Source: RGIG5057 sp964371585
Lineage (GTDB): Bacteria > Bacillota > Clostridia > TANB77 > CAG-465
DNA length: 64,000 nt
Assembly (NCBI GenBank): GCA_964371585.1
Contig: CAYJMD010000003.1
Span: forward strand, 1 to 64,000
Direction of reading: 5' to 3'
Shown: in pieces, positions 53,893 through 63,420 of the stretch
Layout of the letters: each line of letters begins with the position of its first letter
Position numbering within the stretch: position 1 is the stretch's first letter
Notes under the pieces: model-generated
Told to the model about the DNA's origin: nothing
The model's database searches: none
The model's input: only the letters and a program-made list of their open reading frames with translations
Position numbers and translations under genes: made by a program

Positions 53893-54204
53893 TTATCTCA
53901 TTTTCAAGTTTTTATATAGTTTTGAGTAGTTAAACATTATTATATCAATTTTTTCTTCTGTAACTTGCTCTTCATCATCTATTACATCTAAAATATTATT
54001 ACATTCTATTTCATAAGTAGGATAATTTGTTTGTAATTTAAAAAGTAATATTCTTAGGTTATCAAATTTACTTACTTCTATATCATTTCTATTTAAATAA
54101 TTATATATATTATTACTTATTAATGTATAGAAATAATGTAAGCACTCATTTGTATTGCCTTTTTTATATAAATCTATGATATGCTTTTTTTCTAGTTCAT
54201 TCAT
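53893..54204 (-). CDS. Small helical protein, unknown (second gene of operon)
   Basis: The 103-residue protein is soluble and mostly helical, with repeated Asn/Tyr/Leu positions. No motif known to me is present. It begins 14 bases after the stop of the 478-residue gene and has AAGGAG-type sequence before its ATG, so it is co-translated with it. Function is unknown. Confidence 0.65.
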   Translation of the reverse strand: MNELEKKHIIDLYKKGNTNECLHYFYTLISNNIYNYLNRNDIEVSKFDNLRILLFKLQTNYPTYEIECNNILDVIDDEEQVTEEKIDIIMFNYSKLYKNLKMR

Positions 54205-54218
54205 TATATTACTCCTTT

Positions 54219-55655
54219 CTATATAGTTATTTCATTATTATCTACTATTGATCTAGTATAATTATAATTCTGATTTTTAGCTGTTTTATCTATAATTTGT
54301 TCTTCAGAATAATTCAGATTTTCAAGTTCTTCAAACAAATCAGGTTCTTTATTGTGTTTTAAATTACTTTCATTTAAAGCTTCATCGATGTATTTAAATC
54401 TTTGATATTTATCTTTATATGAATTTGATTTTATTTCGCTATCAAAATTAGATATAAAAGATAATTCTTTTAACATATTTTCTTGTGAATATGAAAGTCT
54501 ATCCTCCTCATTCATAGAGTTTATTGTCCTTGTTAATACTTTTTTATCACCTTCAGTAAGTGGTCTTGTTAGTGGATATTCTATATGATTACATTCATAT
54601 TTATAATTAAATATCTTATCTGCTTTAACATTATTTTCAAATGGCAAATTACTTAATATATCTTTTAAATATTCCTCATTCATATGTACACTAACTGTAT
54701 TTATATAATTATTCAATCTTATATTTACTACACTATTATATTTAGCTGTTGTTTCATCTGATTCTAAGTATATTTTAGCTTCACTTCTAATACCTGAATT
54801 TAAAGTTTTAATATGTTCTTTTAATAATATTTCAGTACTAGTACCTTTCATATGATACATTAAACTTTTATTACTTTCATAATCATATAACTGTGCAAAT
54901 TCTTTCATATCTATATCTTTAAAATCAGGTTCATGTTCCTTAATTTTTTTGCTGAATTCATTTAAAATATCTTCTTTTTGTTTATCATTTAATTTAGTAC
55001 TTTTATCATAATATTCACTTATATATGACCCCAAAGTCTTAGAATTATTTATATCACTTGCAGATTTAAGCATTTTTTCTACCCTTGAAATTGCTGCTTT
55101 AAATCTACTATCAGTCATACTTACATTACCTGCTATCTCTTCTCTTTTTGATATAGCTAAAGCTTGATAGACTTTAGAGGCAATATTACTGTATGTTATA
55201 TTTTTAGTTAATAATTCTTCTAAAGTATTATCTTCATTGTTACTGAATACTTCTTTAGAATCTTTTTGGTTACAATCAAGAGGTAGTCTCTTAGCTCCAA
55301 TTTTATGATAGAAATCATTTTCTTTAGGAGCATATTTGTTATATTCATATATTAAATACTGATCAACACCAAGTGGAAGTAATAATTTTTCATATATATA
55401 TTTCATATTTTGCGAGCATATTCTACCTATCTTATCATTTAATCTATTTATTTCATCAAAACTATTATCTTCATTATTTTCATATTCAATATTTTTTTTA
55501 CTTTCACATGACAGTAACTCTGAATATCCTCTTTTCATAGCTTTAGGTGTATAGACATGAACTTTAGACAATACTTTTGAATCTTTATTTGTCTCATATT
55601 TATCAAAATATCCTTTTATTTTACTTGCCATAGAATTAATTTTACTATTATTCAT
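54219..55655 (-). CDS. Soluble 478-residue protein of unknown family (first gene of operon)
   Basis: The protein is hydrophilic with no membrane segment or signal peptide. It begins with a basic, Ser/Lys-rich stretch. The middle (about residues 165-330) looks helical, with charged residues at regular intervals. An SVVNIRLNNYINTVSVHM strand region lies near 305-325, and the C-terminus is acidic and Asn-rich. I recognise no catalytic motif. AGGAGG sits 4 bases before the ATG. A phased AT-rich repeat array lies upstream of its promoter, which suggests specific regulation. Confidence 0.75.
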   Translation of the reverse strand: MNNSKINSMASKIKGYFDKYETNKDSKVLSKVHVYTPKAMKRGYSELLSCESKKNIEYENNEDNSFDEINRLNDKIGRICSQNMKYIYEKLLLPLGVDQYLIYEYNKYAPKENDFYHKIGAKRLPLDCNQKDSKEVFSNNEDNTLEELLTKNITYSNIASKVYQALAISKREEIAGNVSMTDSRFKAAISRVEKMLKSASDINNSKTLGSYISEYYDKSTKLNDKQKEDILNEFSKKIKEHEPDFKDIDMKEFAQLYDYESNKSLMYHMKGTSTEILLKEHIKTLNSGIRSEAKIYLESDETTAKYNSVVNIRLNNYINTVSVHMNEEYLKDILSNLPFENNVKADKIFNYKYECNHIEYPLTRPLTEGDKKVLTRTINSMNEEDRLSYSQENMLKELSFISNFDSEIKSNSYKDKYQRFKYIDEALNESNLKHNKEPDLFEELENLNYSEEQIIDKTAKNQNYNYTRSIVDNNEITI

Positions 55656-55696
55656 ATAGCCTCCTATATTTTATTTGTATTTTTCATAATATCATT

Positions 55697-55725
55697 TATA
55701 TATCAATTATATCACATATAATTTT
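55697..55725 (-). promoter_or_regulatory. Probable promoter of the unknown three-gene operon
   Basis: A TATAAT preceded by TGA, with a TTTTCA-like -35 17 bases upstream, reads toward 55655. The positions are approximate. Confidence 0.6.
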
Positions 55726-55736
55726 TTTTGAAAATA

Positions 55737-55792
55737 TTTTAATTAATTTTTAATTAATATTTTAATAAATTTTTAATTAACATTTTAATTAC
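55737..55792. repeat. Five direct repeats of TTTTAATTAA phased at 11-12 bp
   Basis: Copies begin at 55737, 55748, 55760 (TTTTAATAAA), 55771 and 55783 (TTTTAATTAC). The spacing of 11, 12, 11 and 12 bases puts them on about the same face of the helix, directly upstream of the promoter of the unknown operon. Confidence 0.72.
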
Positions 55793-55810
55793 TTTGTTAT
55801 AATTAAATCA

Positions 55811-55847
55811 TAAAAAATAGACTAGTAATATATTATTACTAATCTAT
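55811..55847 (-). terminator. Terminator of the glycolytic operon
   Basis: A 14-bp stem with one mismatch (55817-55830 with 55834-55847) is followed by TTTTTT on the minus strand, 40-70 bases past the eno stop. Confidence 0.8.
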
Positions 55848-55885
55848 CTTATTTCTATTAATTTAATAACTTAATATTAAATTAA

Positions 55886-57202
55886 TTATTTTTTTATATT
55901 GAAGAAAGTATCATTTCCTAAGTATTGAGCAGAAGCTTCTAATTCTTCTTCAATTCTTATTAATTGATTATATTTACATACTCTATCTGTTCTAGATGGA
56001 GCTCCAGTTTTTATTTGACCTGCATTTAAACCAACACATATGTCAGCAATTGTAGAATCTTCAGTTTCTCCTGATCTATGAGATATTACAGATGTAAATC
56101 CAGCTCTTGAGGCCATTTGTATAGCGTCTAAAGTTTCAGTAAGTGTACCAATTTGATTTAATTTAATTAGTATTGAGTTACCTGCACCCATTTCTATACC
56201 TCTAGCTAAACGTTTTGTATTAGTAACGAATAAATCATCACCAACGATTTGGATTTTAGATCCAAGTTTAGTATTAAGCATTTTCCAACCTTCCCAATCT
56301 TCTTCAGCAAGACCATCTTCTAAAGATATGATAGGGTATTTTTCAGCAAGCTCAGCATAGTAGTTTATTAATTCTTCTGTAGTGAACATTTCACCAGTTT
56401 TCCAGAAGTAGTAAGAACCTTCTTTACCAGCTTTTTTAGCTTCTTCATACATTTCTGTAGCAGCAGCATCTATAGCAATTTTGAAATCTTTACCTGGAGT
56501 ATATCCAGCTTTTTCAATAGCTTCCATTATTACAACTAAAGCATCTTCATCTTTAGCTAAGTTTGGAGCAAATCCACCTTCATCACCTACTGATGTAGCA
56601 AGACCTTTAGCTTTAAGAACTGATTTTAAGTTATGGAATACTTCAGCACACATTCTTACACATTCTCTAAAGTTTTCAGCACCTACTGGCATAACCATGA
56701 ATTCTTGAATATTTACACTATTATCAGCATGTTTCCCACCATTTAAGATGTTCATCATCGGTACTGGTAAAGTTTTAGCATTTACACCACCTAAGTAGTT
56801 GTATAAACTTACTCCTAATGCTTCACTCGCAGCTTTTGCGACAGCTAGTGATACACCTAAAATAGCGTTTGCACCTAATTTTTCTTTGTTTTCTGTTCCG
56901 TCTAAATCGATCATTAATTTGTCAATTGCAACTTGATCTAAACAGTTCATTCCTTCAACTTCTGGAGCTATAATATCATTAACATTATCTACAGCTTTTA
57001 AAGTTCCTTTTCCTAAGTATCTTGATTTGTCACCATCTCTAAGTTCAACAGCTTCAAATGCACCAGTTGATGCTCCAGATGGAACAGCAGCTCTACCCAT
57101 GAATCCACCTTCTACGATAACTTCAACTTCTACTGTTGGATTTCCTCTTGAATCTAATATTTCTCTTGCAAATACTGATTCGATTTCTAAATATTGTTTC
57201 AT
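55886..57202 (-). CDS. eno: Enolase
   Basis: The 438-residue enzyme converts 2-phosphoglycerate to phosphoenolpyruvate. Family blocks are visible: AREILDSRGNPTVEVE, GAVPSGASTG-type substrate loop, VPMMNILNGGKHADN, VGDEGGFAPNL, SLEDGLAEEDW, QIVGDDLFVTN, LIKLNQIGTLTET and SHRSGETED. Codon use is more GC-tolerant than in its neighbours, as expected for a highly expressed gene. AAGGAGG precedes the ATG. It is the last gene of the glycolytic operon. Confidence 0.99.
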   Translation of the reverse strand: MKQYLEIESVFAREILDSRGNPTVEVEVIVEGGFMGRAAVPSGASTGAFEAVELRDGDKSRYLGKGTLKAVDNVNDIIAPEVEGMNCLDQVAIDKLMIDLDGTENKEKLGANAILGVSLAVAKAASEALGVSLYNYLGGVNAKTLPVPMMNILNGGKHADNSVNIQEFMVMPVGAENFRECVRMCAEVFHNLKSVLKAKGLATSVGDEGGFAPNLAKDEDALVVIMEAIEKAGYTPGKDFKIAIDAAATEMYEEAKKAGKEGSYYFWKTGEMFTTEELINYYAELAEKYPIISLEDGLAEEDWEGWKMLNTKLGSKIQIVGDDLFVTNTKRLARGIEMGAGNSILIKLNQIGTLTETLDAIQMASRAGFTSVISHRSGETEDSTIADICVGLNAGQIKTGAPSRTDRVCKYNQLIRIEEELEASAQYLGNDTFFNIKK

Positions 57203-57249
57203 TTAATTTCCTCCTTAACAATCTTTATATATTATTTTAAAAATAATAA

Positions 57250-58116
57250 CTATAATTTTTTAACCTGAGCTTTTAAGTTTTTAGTAAATTTATCTTCTGC
57301 TCTTTCATATTTCTTATCCATTCTATACTCAGCTCTTTTGTTTTCAATATCAGCGTGTTTTTCACTGATTTTTTTTATATAATCATTTAATCTAGTTTCT
57401 CTTTTATACTCCGCAAATATTTCATCATGCTCATCTGGATCTTTTTCATAATGCTCTTCATAAACTTTATAAAGTTCATCATTTTTAATATCATACTGCT
57501 CTATTATTTCGTCATGCTCTTTTTTTATTTCATAACGATCAAGTACTGCATCAGTCATTGTTTTAATAAGTTTTCGTTGCTCGGACCAATCAAAATTAGG
57601 TATTTCATATCTTCTAACTGCAGACTGAGTAAGTCTATATGTTGCATGATAAAACACTGCTACAAATCTTTCTGGAGTTATTTGACCATCTACTAGTTTA
57701 TCAAGTAGATCTTTAAATAACTTTTCTCTTTCAAGATTAATATATTTAATTGCATATGTAATATTTTTAACTTTATTTTTCTTTTTTAAATCTTCAGCTT
57801 TAAGTTGTTTTTTATTTTCTTTATCAATTTTGATATATTCATCTTCATTGATAAACGAGAAACCAACATGACCACATTTATCACATATTGCAGTATCTAA
57901 AGCTTCTTTTATTTGCTCTATATACATTTCATGAATCTCTTCATTTGTTTTCATAACATTACTACACTTAGGATTATTACACTTATAATATAGTATTGCT
58001 TTTCTTGCAGGATCAATTTCCACATTTTCTTCTTCTGGATTTACAAGAAGATATGTTAGATATTCTGCTTCTGTACTAAAATCATCTCTAGTTTTTCTAG
58101 TATTTTCTTCAGACAT
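57250..58116 (-). CDS. Unknown zinc-binding-type protein inside the glycolytic operon
   Basis: The 288-residue soluble protein has CNNPKCSNVM (about residues 51-60) and CDKCGHVGF (about 79-87), which together form a likely four-cysteine zinc site. A long, highly charged helical region follows (about 105-288, rich in Glu, Lys, Asp, Tyr), probably coiled coil. No family is recognised. It starts 10 bases after gpmI and eno follows 47 bases later, so it is co-transcribed with glycolytic enzymes. The role is unknown. Confidence 0.7.
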   Translation of the reverse strand: MSEENTRKTRDDFSTEAEYLTYLLVNPEEENVEIDPARKAILYYKCNNPKCSNVMKTNEEIHEMYIEQIKEALDTAICDKCGHVGFSFINEDEYIKIDKENKKQLKAEDLKKKNKVKNITYAIKYINLEREKLFKDLLDKLVDGQITPERFVAVFYHATYRLTQSAVRRYEIPNFDWSEQRKLIKTMTDAVLDRYEIKKEHDEIIEQYDIKNDELYKVYEEHYEKDPDEHDEIFAEYKRETRLNDYIKKISEKHADIENKRAEYRMDKKYERAEDKFTKNLKAQVKKL

Positions 58117-58126
58117 ATATATTCAC

Positions 58127-59668
58127 CTACTTTATTTCTATTAAACTTGTTCCTGTCATTTCTGCAGGTTTATCAAGTCCCATTAGTGCAAGTATTGTTG
58201 GCGCAATATCACATAATGCTCCATCTACTATTTTAGATATTCTATCTGATACTACAATTAATGGTACATCAAAAGTAGAATGAGATGTAATAACTTCACC
58301 AGTTTTAATATCTGTCATATACTCACAATTACCATGATCTGCAGTTATAACTGCTTCTAATCCTAATTCTTCAACTTTTGAAATTACTTTTCCTACACAA
58401 GAATCTAAAACTTCAACAGCTTGAATAGCTTTTTCTAAATTACCAGTATGACCTACCATATCACCATTTGCATAGTTCATTACAATTAAATCATATTTAT
58501 TTTCATCTAAAGCTTTTAAAACTTCTTCTGTAATTTCTAATGCAGACATTTCTGGTTTTAAATCATAAGTTGCAACTTTAGGTGATGGAATTAATATTCT
58601 TTCTTCACCATTATACTCATCTTCTTTTCCTCCATTAAAGAAAAATGTCACATGAGCATATTTTTCTGTTTCTGCAATTCTAAGCTGAGTCATTCCTTTA
58701 GAAGCAACATATTCTCCTAAAGTATTTGCAATACTTTGAGGTTTATATGCAACTTTAACATTTGTTAATTTTTCATCATATGATGTCATAGTAACAAATA
58801 CTAAATCTTTAGGTAAATTTACTCTTTCGAATCCTTCATATTCATCATCAGTTAAAATATGAGTAAGTTCTCTTGCTCTATCTGGTCTAAAGTTGAAGAA
58901 AATACAAGAATCATTATCTGAAATTTTTGCAGTTTCTTTTTGTTCATCATTTACTATTATGATTGGTTTTACAAATTCATCAAACTCTTGTGATTCATAT
59001 GAATTTTCTATAGCTTTTTGTACAGATTTAAATTTATTCCCCTCAGCATTAACCAGCATATCATATGCAAGTTTTAATCTGTCATATCTTTTATCTCTAT
59101 CCATAGCATAATATCTACCAACAAGTGTAGCTATTTTACCAACTTCTAATTCATGAGTTTTATTTTCTAAATCTTTAAGAAAATCAATTGCACTACTTGG
59201 AGCAACATCTCTTCCATCTAAAAACGCATGTATATATACTTTTGATATATCATTATCTTTAGCAAGTTTTAATAGTGCATATAAATGGTCAATATGACTA
59301 TGAACACCACCTGTTGAAACAAGTCCCATTAAATGAAGAGCACTATCATTTTTTTTAACATTTTTTATAGCTTTTAATAATTCTTCATTAGTATAAAAAG
59401 TTTCTTCACTAATTTCTTTTGTTATTCTTGTAAGTTCTTGATATATTACCCTACCAGCACCTATATTTGTATGCCCAACTTCTGAATTACCCATTTGTCC
59501 TTCAGGAAGTCCTACTGCCATACTACTTGTTTTAATTGTAGTATTTGGGTATTTAATACTTATCTTATCAATGTTTGGAGTTGAAGCTTGTTTAAAAGCA
59601 TTTCCTACATCACTACTGTTTATTCCAACACCATCTAATATCATAAGTAATTTTGTTTTTTTATTCAT
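58127..59668 (-). CDS. gpmI: 2,3-bisphosphoglycerate-independent phosphoglycerate mutase
   Basis: The 513-residue Mn2+-dependent enzyme interconverts 3- and 2-phosphoglycerate. It starts TKLLMILDGVGIN (metal Asp) and has the catalytic serine in GQMGNSEVGHTNIGAGR (near residue 60-75), HAFLDGRDVAPSSA, GRYYAMDRDKRYDR, NYANGDMVGHTGN and ITADHGNCE near the C-terminus. Length is standard. GAGGATAA precedes the ATG, and its own promoter overlaps the end of tpiA. Confidence 0.98.
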   Translation of the reverse strand: MNKKTKLLMILDGVGINSSDVGNAFKQASTPNIDKISIKYPNTTIKTSSMAVGLPEGQMGNSEVGHTNIGAGRVIYQELTRITKEISEETFYTNEELLKAIKNVKKNDSALHLMGLVSTGGVHSHIDHLYALLKLAKDNDISKVYIHAFLDGRDVAPSSAIDFLKDLENKTHELEVGKIATLVGRYYAMDRDKRYDRLKLAYDMLVNAEGNKFKSVQKAIENSYESQEFDEFVKPIIIVNDEQKETAKISDNDSCIFFNFRPDRARELTHILTDDEYEGFERVNLPKDLVFVTMTSYDEKLTNVKVAYKPQSIANTLGEYVASKGMTQLRIAETEKYAHVTFFFNGGKEDEYNGEERILIPSPKVATYDLKPEMSALEITEEVLKALDENKYDLIVMNYANGDMVGHTGNLEKAIQAVEVLDSCVGKVISKVEELGLEAVITADHGNCEYMTDIKTGEVITSHSTFDVPLIVVSDRISKIVDGALCDIAPTILALMGLDKPAEMTGTSLIEIK

Positions 59669-59716
59669 AAATTATCCTCATTTCTAATCATTTTCATCTA
59701 TTATTTGGACTTACTT

Positions 59717-59745
59717 ATTATATCACACTTATTCAAAGTTTACAA
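59717..59745 (-). promoter_or_regulatory. Internal promoter before gpmI
   Basis: TTGTAA (59740-59745, inside the end of tpiA) and TATAAT (59717-59722) with 17 bases between, the -10 preceded by TGA. It allows gpmI, the zinc-type protein and eno to be expressed separately. Confidence 0.75.
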
Positions 59746-60478
59746 CACCGATGAAATCATTTTTAATAGCTGCTCCACCTACTAAAGCACCATCAATATT
59801 AGGCATATTTAATATTTCAGCTGCATTTTTAGGATTAACACTTCCACCATATTGTATTCTTACTTTATCAGCAGTAATCTCATCATATATTTTAGCTACT
59901 TCTTCTCTAATATACTTACACATTTCTTCTGCTTGAGCACTTGTAGCTGTAACTCCAGTACCAATTGCCCAGATTGGTTCGTATGCGATAATAACAGAAG
60001 TTTGAACATCATTTTTTGATACTTCATTTAAACATTCAGTAACTTGCGTTTTTATAACCTCATATAATGATCCATCTTCTCTTTGGTTTAATGTTTCTCC
60101 AACACATAATATTGGTTTAATTCCTTTTTCTAATAGTTTTATAACTTTTTTATTAATTAAATCGTTAGTTTCTCCAAATATTTCTCTTCTTTCACTATGA
60201 CCAACTATACAGTAATCACAACCAACAGCATATAACATTGAAGGAGATGTTTCTCCAGTATATGCTCCTGCATTTTCACAATATACATTTTGAGCTCCAA
60301 GTGATATATTAGTACCTTGTAGTAAATCAAATAATCTATCTAAACATGTTACATTTGGACATATAACTACATCTACTTCATTAGTATTTATACTACCTTT
60401 TATACTTTCTACAAAATCCTCAGCTTCATTTATAGTAAGGTTCATTTTATAATTTCCTGCTATTATTTTTTTTCTCAT
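59729..60478 (-). CDS. tpiA: Triosephosphate isomerase
   Basis: The 249-residue TIM-barrel enzyme interconverts dihydroxyacetone phosphate and glyceraldehyde-3-phosphate. Signatures are AGNYKMN at the start (Lys), CIVGHSERR with the catalytic His, VIIAYEPIWAIGTG with the catalytic Glu and RIQYGGSVNPKNA, DGALVGGAA at the phosphate site. Length is standard. It lies after a small unknown membrane protein gene and before gpmI. AAGGAGA precedes the ATG. Confidence 0.98.
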   Translation of the reverse strand: MRKKIIAGNYKMNLTINEAEDFVESIKGSINTNEVDVVICPNVTCLDRLFDLLQGTNISLGAQNVYCENAGAYTGETSPSMLYAVGCDYCIVGHSERREIFGETNDLINKKVIKLLEKGIKPILCVGETLNQREDGSLYEVIKTQVTECLNEVSKNDVQTSVIIAYEPIWAIGTGVTATSAQAEEMCKYIREEVAKIYDEITADKVRIQYGGSVNPKNAAEILNMPNIDGALVGGAAIKNDFIGVVNFE

Positions 60479-60490
60479 AATTATTCTCCT

Positions 60491-61042
60491 TTAATTTAAT
60501 ATTACATAATTAGAAATTTTTGCAAATTCTGGCTCTATAGATTTAGATGCAAATTTAAATTTCAAGTTACCATTTTCATCTATACTATATGTACCATTAT
60601 AATAATCATCTTTTACAACATCTAAATCTTCCCAACTAGATGAATTTAAAATATTTTCTACTTCTCTAGCAAGATTATTAAATGAGTTTAAATCTGTTGT
60701 AGTATTTTCCACCATATATATCGCTACTTTTGATTGAAGAGAATCTATATATTTTTCAAATTTTTCTTGTTCCCCAGATCTTGAATACAGTGCTAAAATT
60801 TCTTCTGAATAATCATCATGGTTAAGAGAAGCGACTCCATTTGTATTATTATTATCAAAGAAACTAATATTACTTATTAAATATATAGCTAGTCCTATAA
60901 CTACTAAAAAAGCTATACTCTTCAGGATAAATATTTTTTGTGGATAACCACTTCTATATTTTTTATCCAGTTCATTCAATTTTTTTCTTGCACTGGTAAT
61001 ATTTTCTTTTCTTACATTTTTTATATTATTATTTTTATCCAT
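60491..61042 (-). CDS. Single-pass membrane protein of unknown function between pgk and tpiA
   Basis: The 183-residue protein has a basic cytoplasmic N-terminus of about 38 residues, one membrane helix (about 39-61) and an acidic outer domain of about 120 residues. The outer domain shows helix-rich sequence, then strands (NGTYSIDENGNLKFKF). No family is recognised. It starts 26 bases after pgk and ends 12 bases before tpiA, so it is co-expressed with glycolysis. Confidence 0.7.
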   Translation of the reverse strand: MDKNNNIKNVRKENITSARKKLNELDKKYRSGYPQKIFILKSIAFLVVIGLAIYLISNISFFDNNNTNGVASLNHDDYSEEILALYSRSGEQEKFEKYIDSLQSKVAIYMVENTTTDLNSFNNLAREVENILNSSSWEDLDVVKDDYYNGTYSIDENGNLKFKFASKSIEPEFAKISNYVILN

Positions 61043-61068
61043 ACTTTATCCTTCTCTATTAATACTTA

Positions 61069-62277
61069 CTACTCAGAAATATCTTCACTTAAAATTTCTT
61101 TTTCTTCTAAAGCATCTATTCCTGGAAGTATTTTTCCTTCCATAAACTCAAGTGAAGCTCCTCCACCTGTAGATACATGATTCATTTTATCTTCAAGTTC
61201 AAATTTTTCTATAGCTGCAGCACTATCTCCGCCACCAATTATCGTTATAGCTTCTGTCTGTGCTAAAGCTTCAGCAATTTTTTTAGTACCATTACTAAAT
61301 TTTTCTATTTCAAATACTCCAACTGGTCCGTTCCATACAACAGTTCCCGCTTTCATAATTATATCTGTATATAGTTTACAAGTTTCTTCTCCAATATCTA
61401 CACCAGCTAAATCATCTGGAATATCTTTTGAAGGTACATTATGAACTAAAGCTATTTCAGATATTTCCTCAGCAGCAATGTTATCTATAGGTAGAAGGAA
61501 ATTTACATTTCTATCACTAGCTTTTTTTAATATTTCTAATGCAACTTCCATTTTATCATCTTCACATAAAGATTTACCAACTTTAAATCCCATAGCTTTG
61601 TAGAAAGTATATGACATAGCTCCACCTATCAATATAGTATCAACTTTTTCTATTAAAGTTGTAAGTACATCTATTTTACTAGAAATTTTAGCTCCACCTA
61701 TTATTGCAACAAGTGGTCTTACTGGATTATTAATTCCTTTATCTAAAGCTTCTATTTCTTTTTCAATTAAAAAACCACATACACTTGGTAAATATTTAGT
61801 TACACCATATGTTGAAGCATGAGCTCTATGAGCAGTTCCAAAAGCATCATTTACAAAAATTTTAAATGGTTTTGCAAGAGCTTTAGCAAACTCTTCGTCA
61901 TTTGCTTCTTCCTCTTCATAATTTCTTAAATTTTCTAAAAGTATTACATCTCCACTTTTCATATTGTTTACTGCTTCTTCTACTTTTTCACCAATACAAT
62001 CATCAACAAATAGTACTTCTTTTTCTAGTAATTCTGATAATCTTTCAGCTACTGGTCTTAAAGAAATATTTTTCCCTGTTTTACCAATATGTGAACAAAG
62101 TACTATTTTAGCACCTGCACTTATTAAATAATTAATAGTTTTTAATGATTCAACTATTCTTTTATCACTTGTTATTGTTGTTTTTGTTTCTCTGTCAAGC
62201 GGAACATTAAAGTCACATCTAACAAGTACTTTTTTCCCACTTACACCTATATCTTTAACTGTTCTTTTATTTAGCAT
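61069..62277 (-). CDS. pgk: Phosphoglycerate kinase
   Basis: The 402-residue kinase makes ATP from 1,3-bisphosphoglycerate. Visible blocks: KKVLVRCDFNVPLD, ILCSHIGKTG-type loop, VILLENLRNYEEEE, FVNDAFGTAHRAHAST, VAIIGGAKISSKIDVL, VWNGPVGVFEIEKFSNGTK and TIIGGGDSAAAIEKF then STGGGASLEFMEG. Length is standard. AGGAGG precedes the ATG, right after an intergenic hairpin that separates it from gap. Confidence 0.98.
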   Translation of the reverse strand: MLNKRTVKDIGVSGKKVLVRCDFNVPLDRETKTTITSDKRIVESLKTINYLISAGAKIVLCSHIGKTGKNISLRPVAERLSELLEKEVLFVDDCIGEKVEEAVNNMKSGDVILLENLRNYEEEEANDEEFAKALAKPFKIFVNDAFGTAHRAHASTYGVTKYLPSVCGFLIEKEIEALDKGINNPVRPLVAIIGGAKISSKIDVLTTLIEKVDTILIGGAMSYTFYKAMGFKVGKSLCEDDKMEVALEILKKASDRNVNFLLPIDNIAAEEISEIALVHNVPSKDIPDDLAGVDIGEETCKLYTDIIMKAGTVVWNGPVGVFEIEKFSNGTKKIAEALAQTEAITIIGGGDSAAAIEKFELEDKMNHVSTGGGASLEFMEGKILPGIDALEEKEILSEDISE

Positions 62278-62285
62278 AATTCCTC

Positions 62286-62331
62286 CTAAAAATTATAGCA
62301 AAGCATAAAATTATCATCTTGTGCTTTGCTA
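62286..62331 (-). terminator. Attenuator-like hairpin between gap and pgk
   Basis: A 10-bp perfect stem (62296-62305 with 62322-62331) with a 16-nt loop, then ATAATTTTTA on the minus strand. It probably acts as a partial terminator or protects the 3' end of gap mRNA. Confidence 0.6.
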
Positions 62332-62347
62332 CTTTTAACTATTTTTA

Positions 62348-63358
62348 CTATTTGTTATCCACATTGTACATATGACTTACTAAATCAAGTACTTTATTTG
62401 AATAACCCCATTCATTATCATACCAAGCAACTAATTTTACAAAATTGTCATTAAGAGCTATCCCTGCTTTAACATCAAATACAGAAGTATGTACTTCATG
62501 AATAAAGTCTGATGATACTACTGCATCTTCAGTATAACTCATAACACCTTTTAATTCATTTTCACATGCCTCTTTAACTTTAGCTGTTATTTCTTCATAT
62601 GTAGCACCTTTTTCAAGTCTACAAGTTAAATCAACAACTGAAACATCTAAAGTTGGTACTCTAAATGCCATACCAGTAAGTTTACCAGCAAGTTCTGGAA
62701 TAACTACACCAACTGCTTTAGCAGCTCCTGTTGAAGAAGGTATTATATTACCAGCTGCGGCTCTTCCACCTCTCCAGTCTTTATTTGAAGGTCCATCTAC
62801 TGTTTTTTGTGTTGCAGTTGTTGCATGAACTGTAGTCATTAATCCTTCAACTATACCAAAGTTATCATTTATAACTTTAGCAAGTGGTGCTAAACAGTTA
62901 GTTGTACAAGATGCATTTGAAACAACATTCATATCACTTGTATATTTATTTTGGTTTACTCCCATAACAAACATTGGTGCATCCTTTGAAGGTGCAGATA
63001 TAACTACTTTTTTAGCTCCACCTATCATGTGCATAGCTGCTTTTTCAGCTGTAGTAAATACACCTGAACACTCTGCTACATAGTATGCTTCTGCTTCCGA
63101 CCATTTTATCATAGAAGGATCTTTTTCATTAAATACTCTTATAAATTTACCATCTATTTCTAATCCATTTTCTACTACATTTATTTGTTTGTTTAATTTT
63201 CCATGAATGCTATCATATGTAAGCATATATTTCATGTACTCTAAATCGATAAATGGATCGTTTATAGCAACAACATCAATATCACTTCTTTCTAAAGAAG
63301 CTCTCATAACTAATCTTCCTATTCTACCGAATCCATTAATTCCTATTTTAATTTGCAT
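62348..63358 (-). CDS. gap: Glyceraldehyde-3-phosphate dehydrogenase
   Basis: The 336-residue NAD-dependent enzyme has the N-terminal Rossmann block KIGINGFGRIGRLVMRA, DSIHGKL, the catalytic SNASCTTNCLAPLAKV, VHATTATQ, GRAAAGNIIPSSTGAAKAVG and the C-terminal AWYDNEWGYSNKVLDLV. Asp after the nucleotide strand (INDPF) suggests NAD+ preference. Length is standard. AAGGAGG precedes the ATG, and a promoter with a dyad over its spacer lies upstream. It is the first gene of the glycolytic operon. Confidence 0.98.
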   Translation of the reverse strand: MQIKIGINGFGRIGRLVMRASLERSDIDVVAINDPFIDLEYMKYMLTYDSIHGKLNKQINVVENGLEIDGKFIRVFNEKDPSMIKWSEAEAYYVAECSGVFTTAEKAAMHMIGGAKKVVISAPSKDAPMFVMGVNQNKYTSDMNVVSNASCTTNCLAPLAKVINDNFGIVEGLMTTVHATTATQKTVDGPSNKDWRGGRAAAGNIIPSSTGAAKAVGVVIPELAGKLTGMAFRVPTLDVSVVDLTCRLEKGATYEEITAKVKEACENELKGVMSYTEDAVVSSDFIHEVHTSVFDVKAGIALNDNFVKLVAWYDNEWGYSNKVLDLVSHMYNVDNK

Positions 63359-63391
63359 ATATATTTCCTCCTTAATGCTTTATATACTGTT

Positions 63392-63420
63392 ATTTTACCT
63401 CAAAGCTAAATGCATTTCAA
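63392..63420 (-). promoter_or_regulatory. Promoter of the glycolytic operon
   Basis: TTGAAA (63415-63420) and TAAAAT (63392-63397) with a 17-base spacer read toward gap. Confidence 0.82.
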
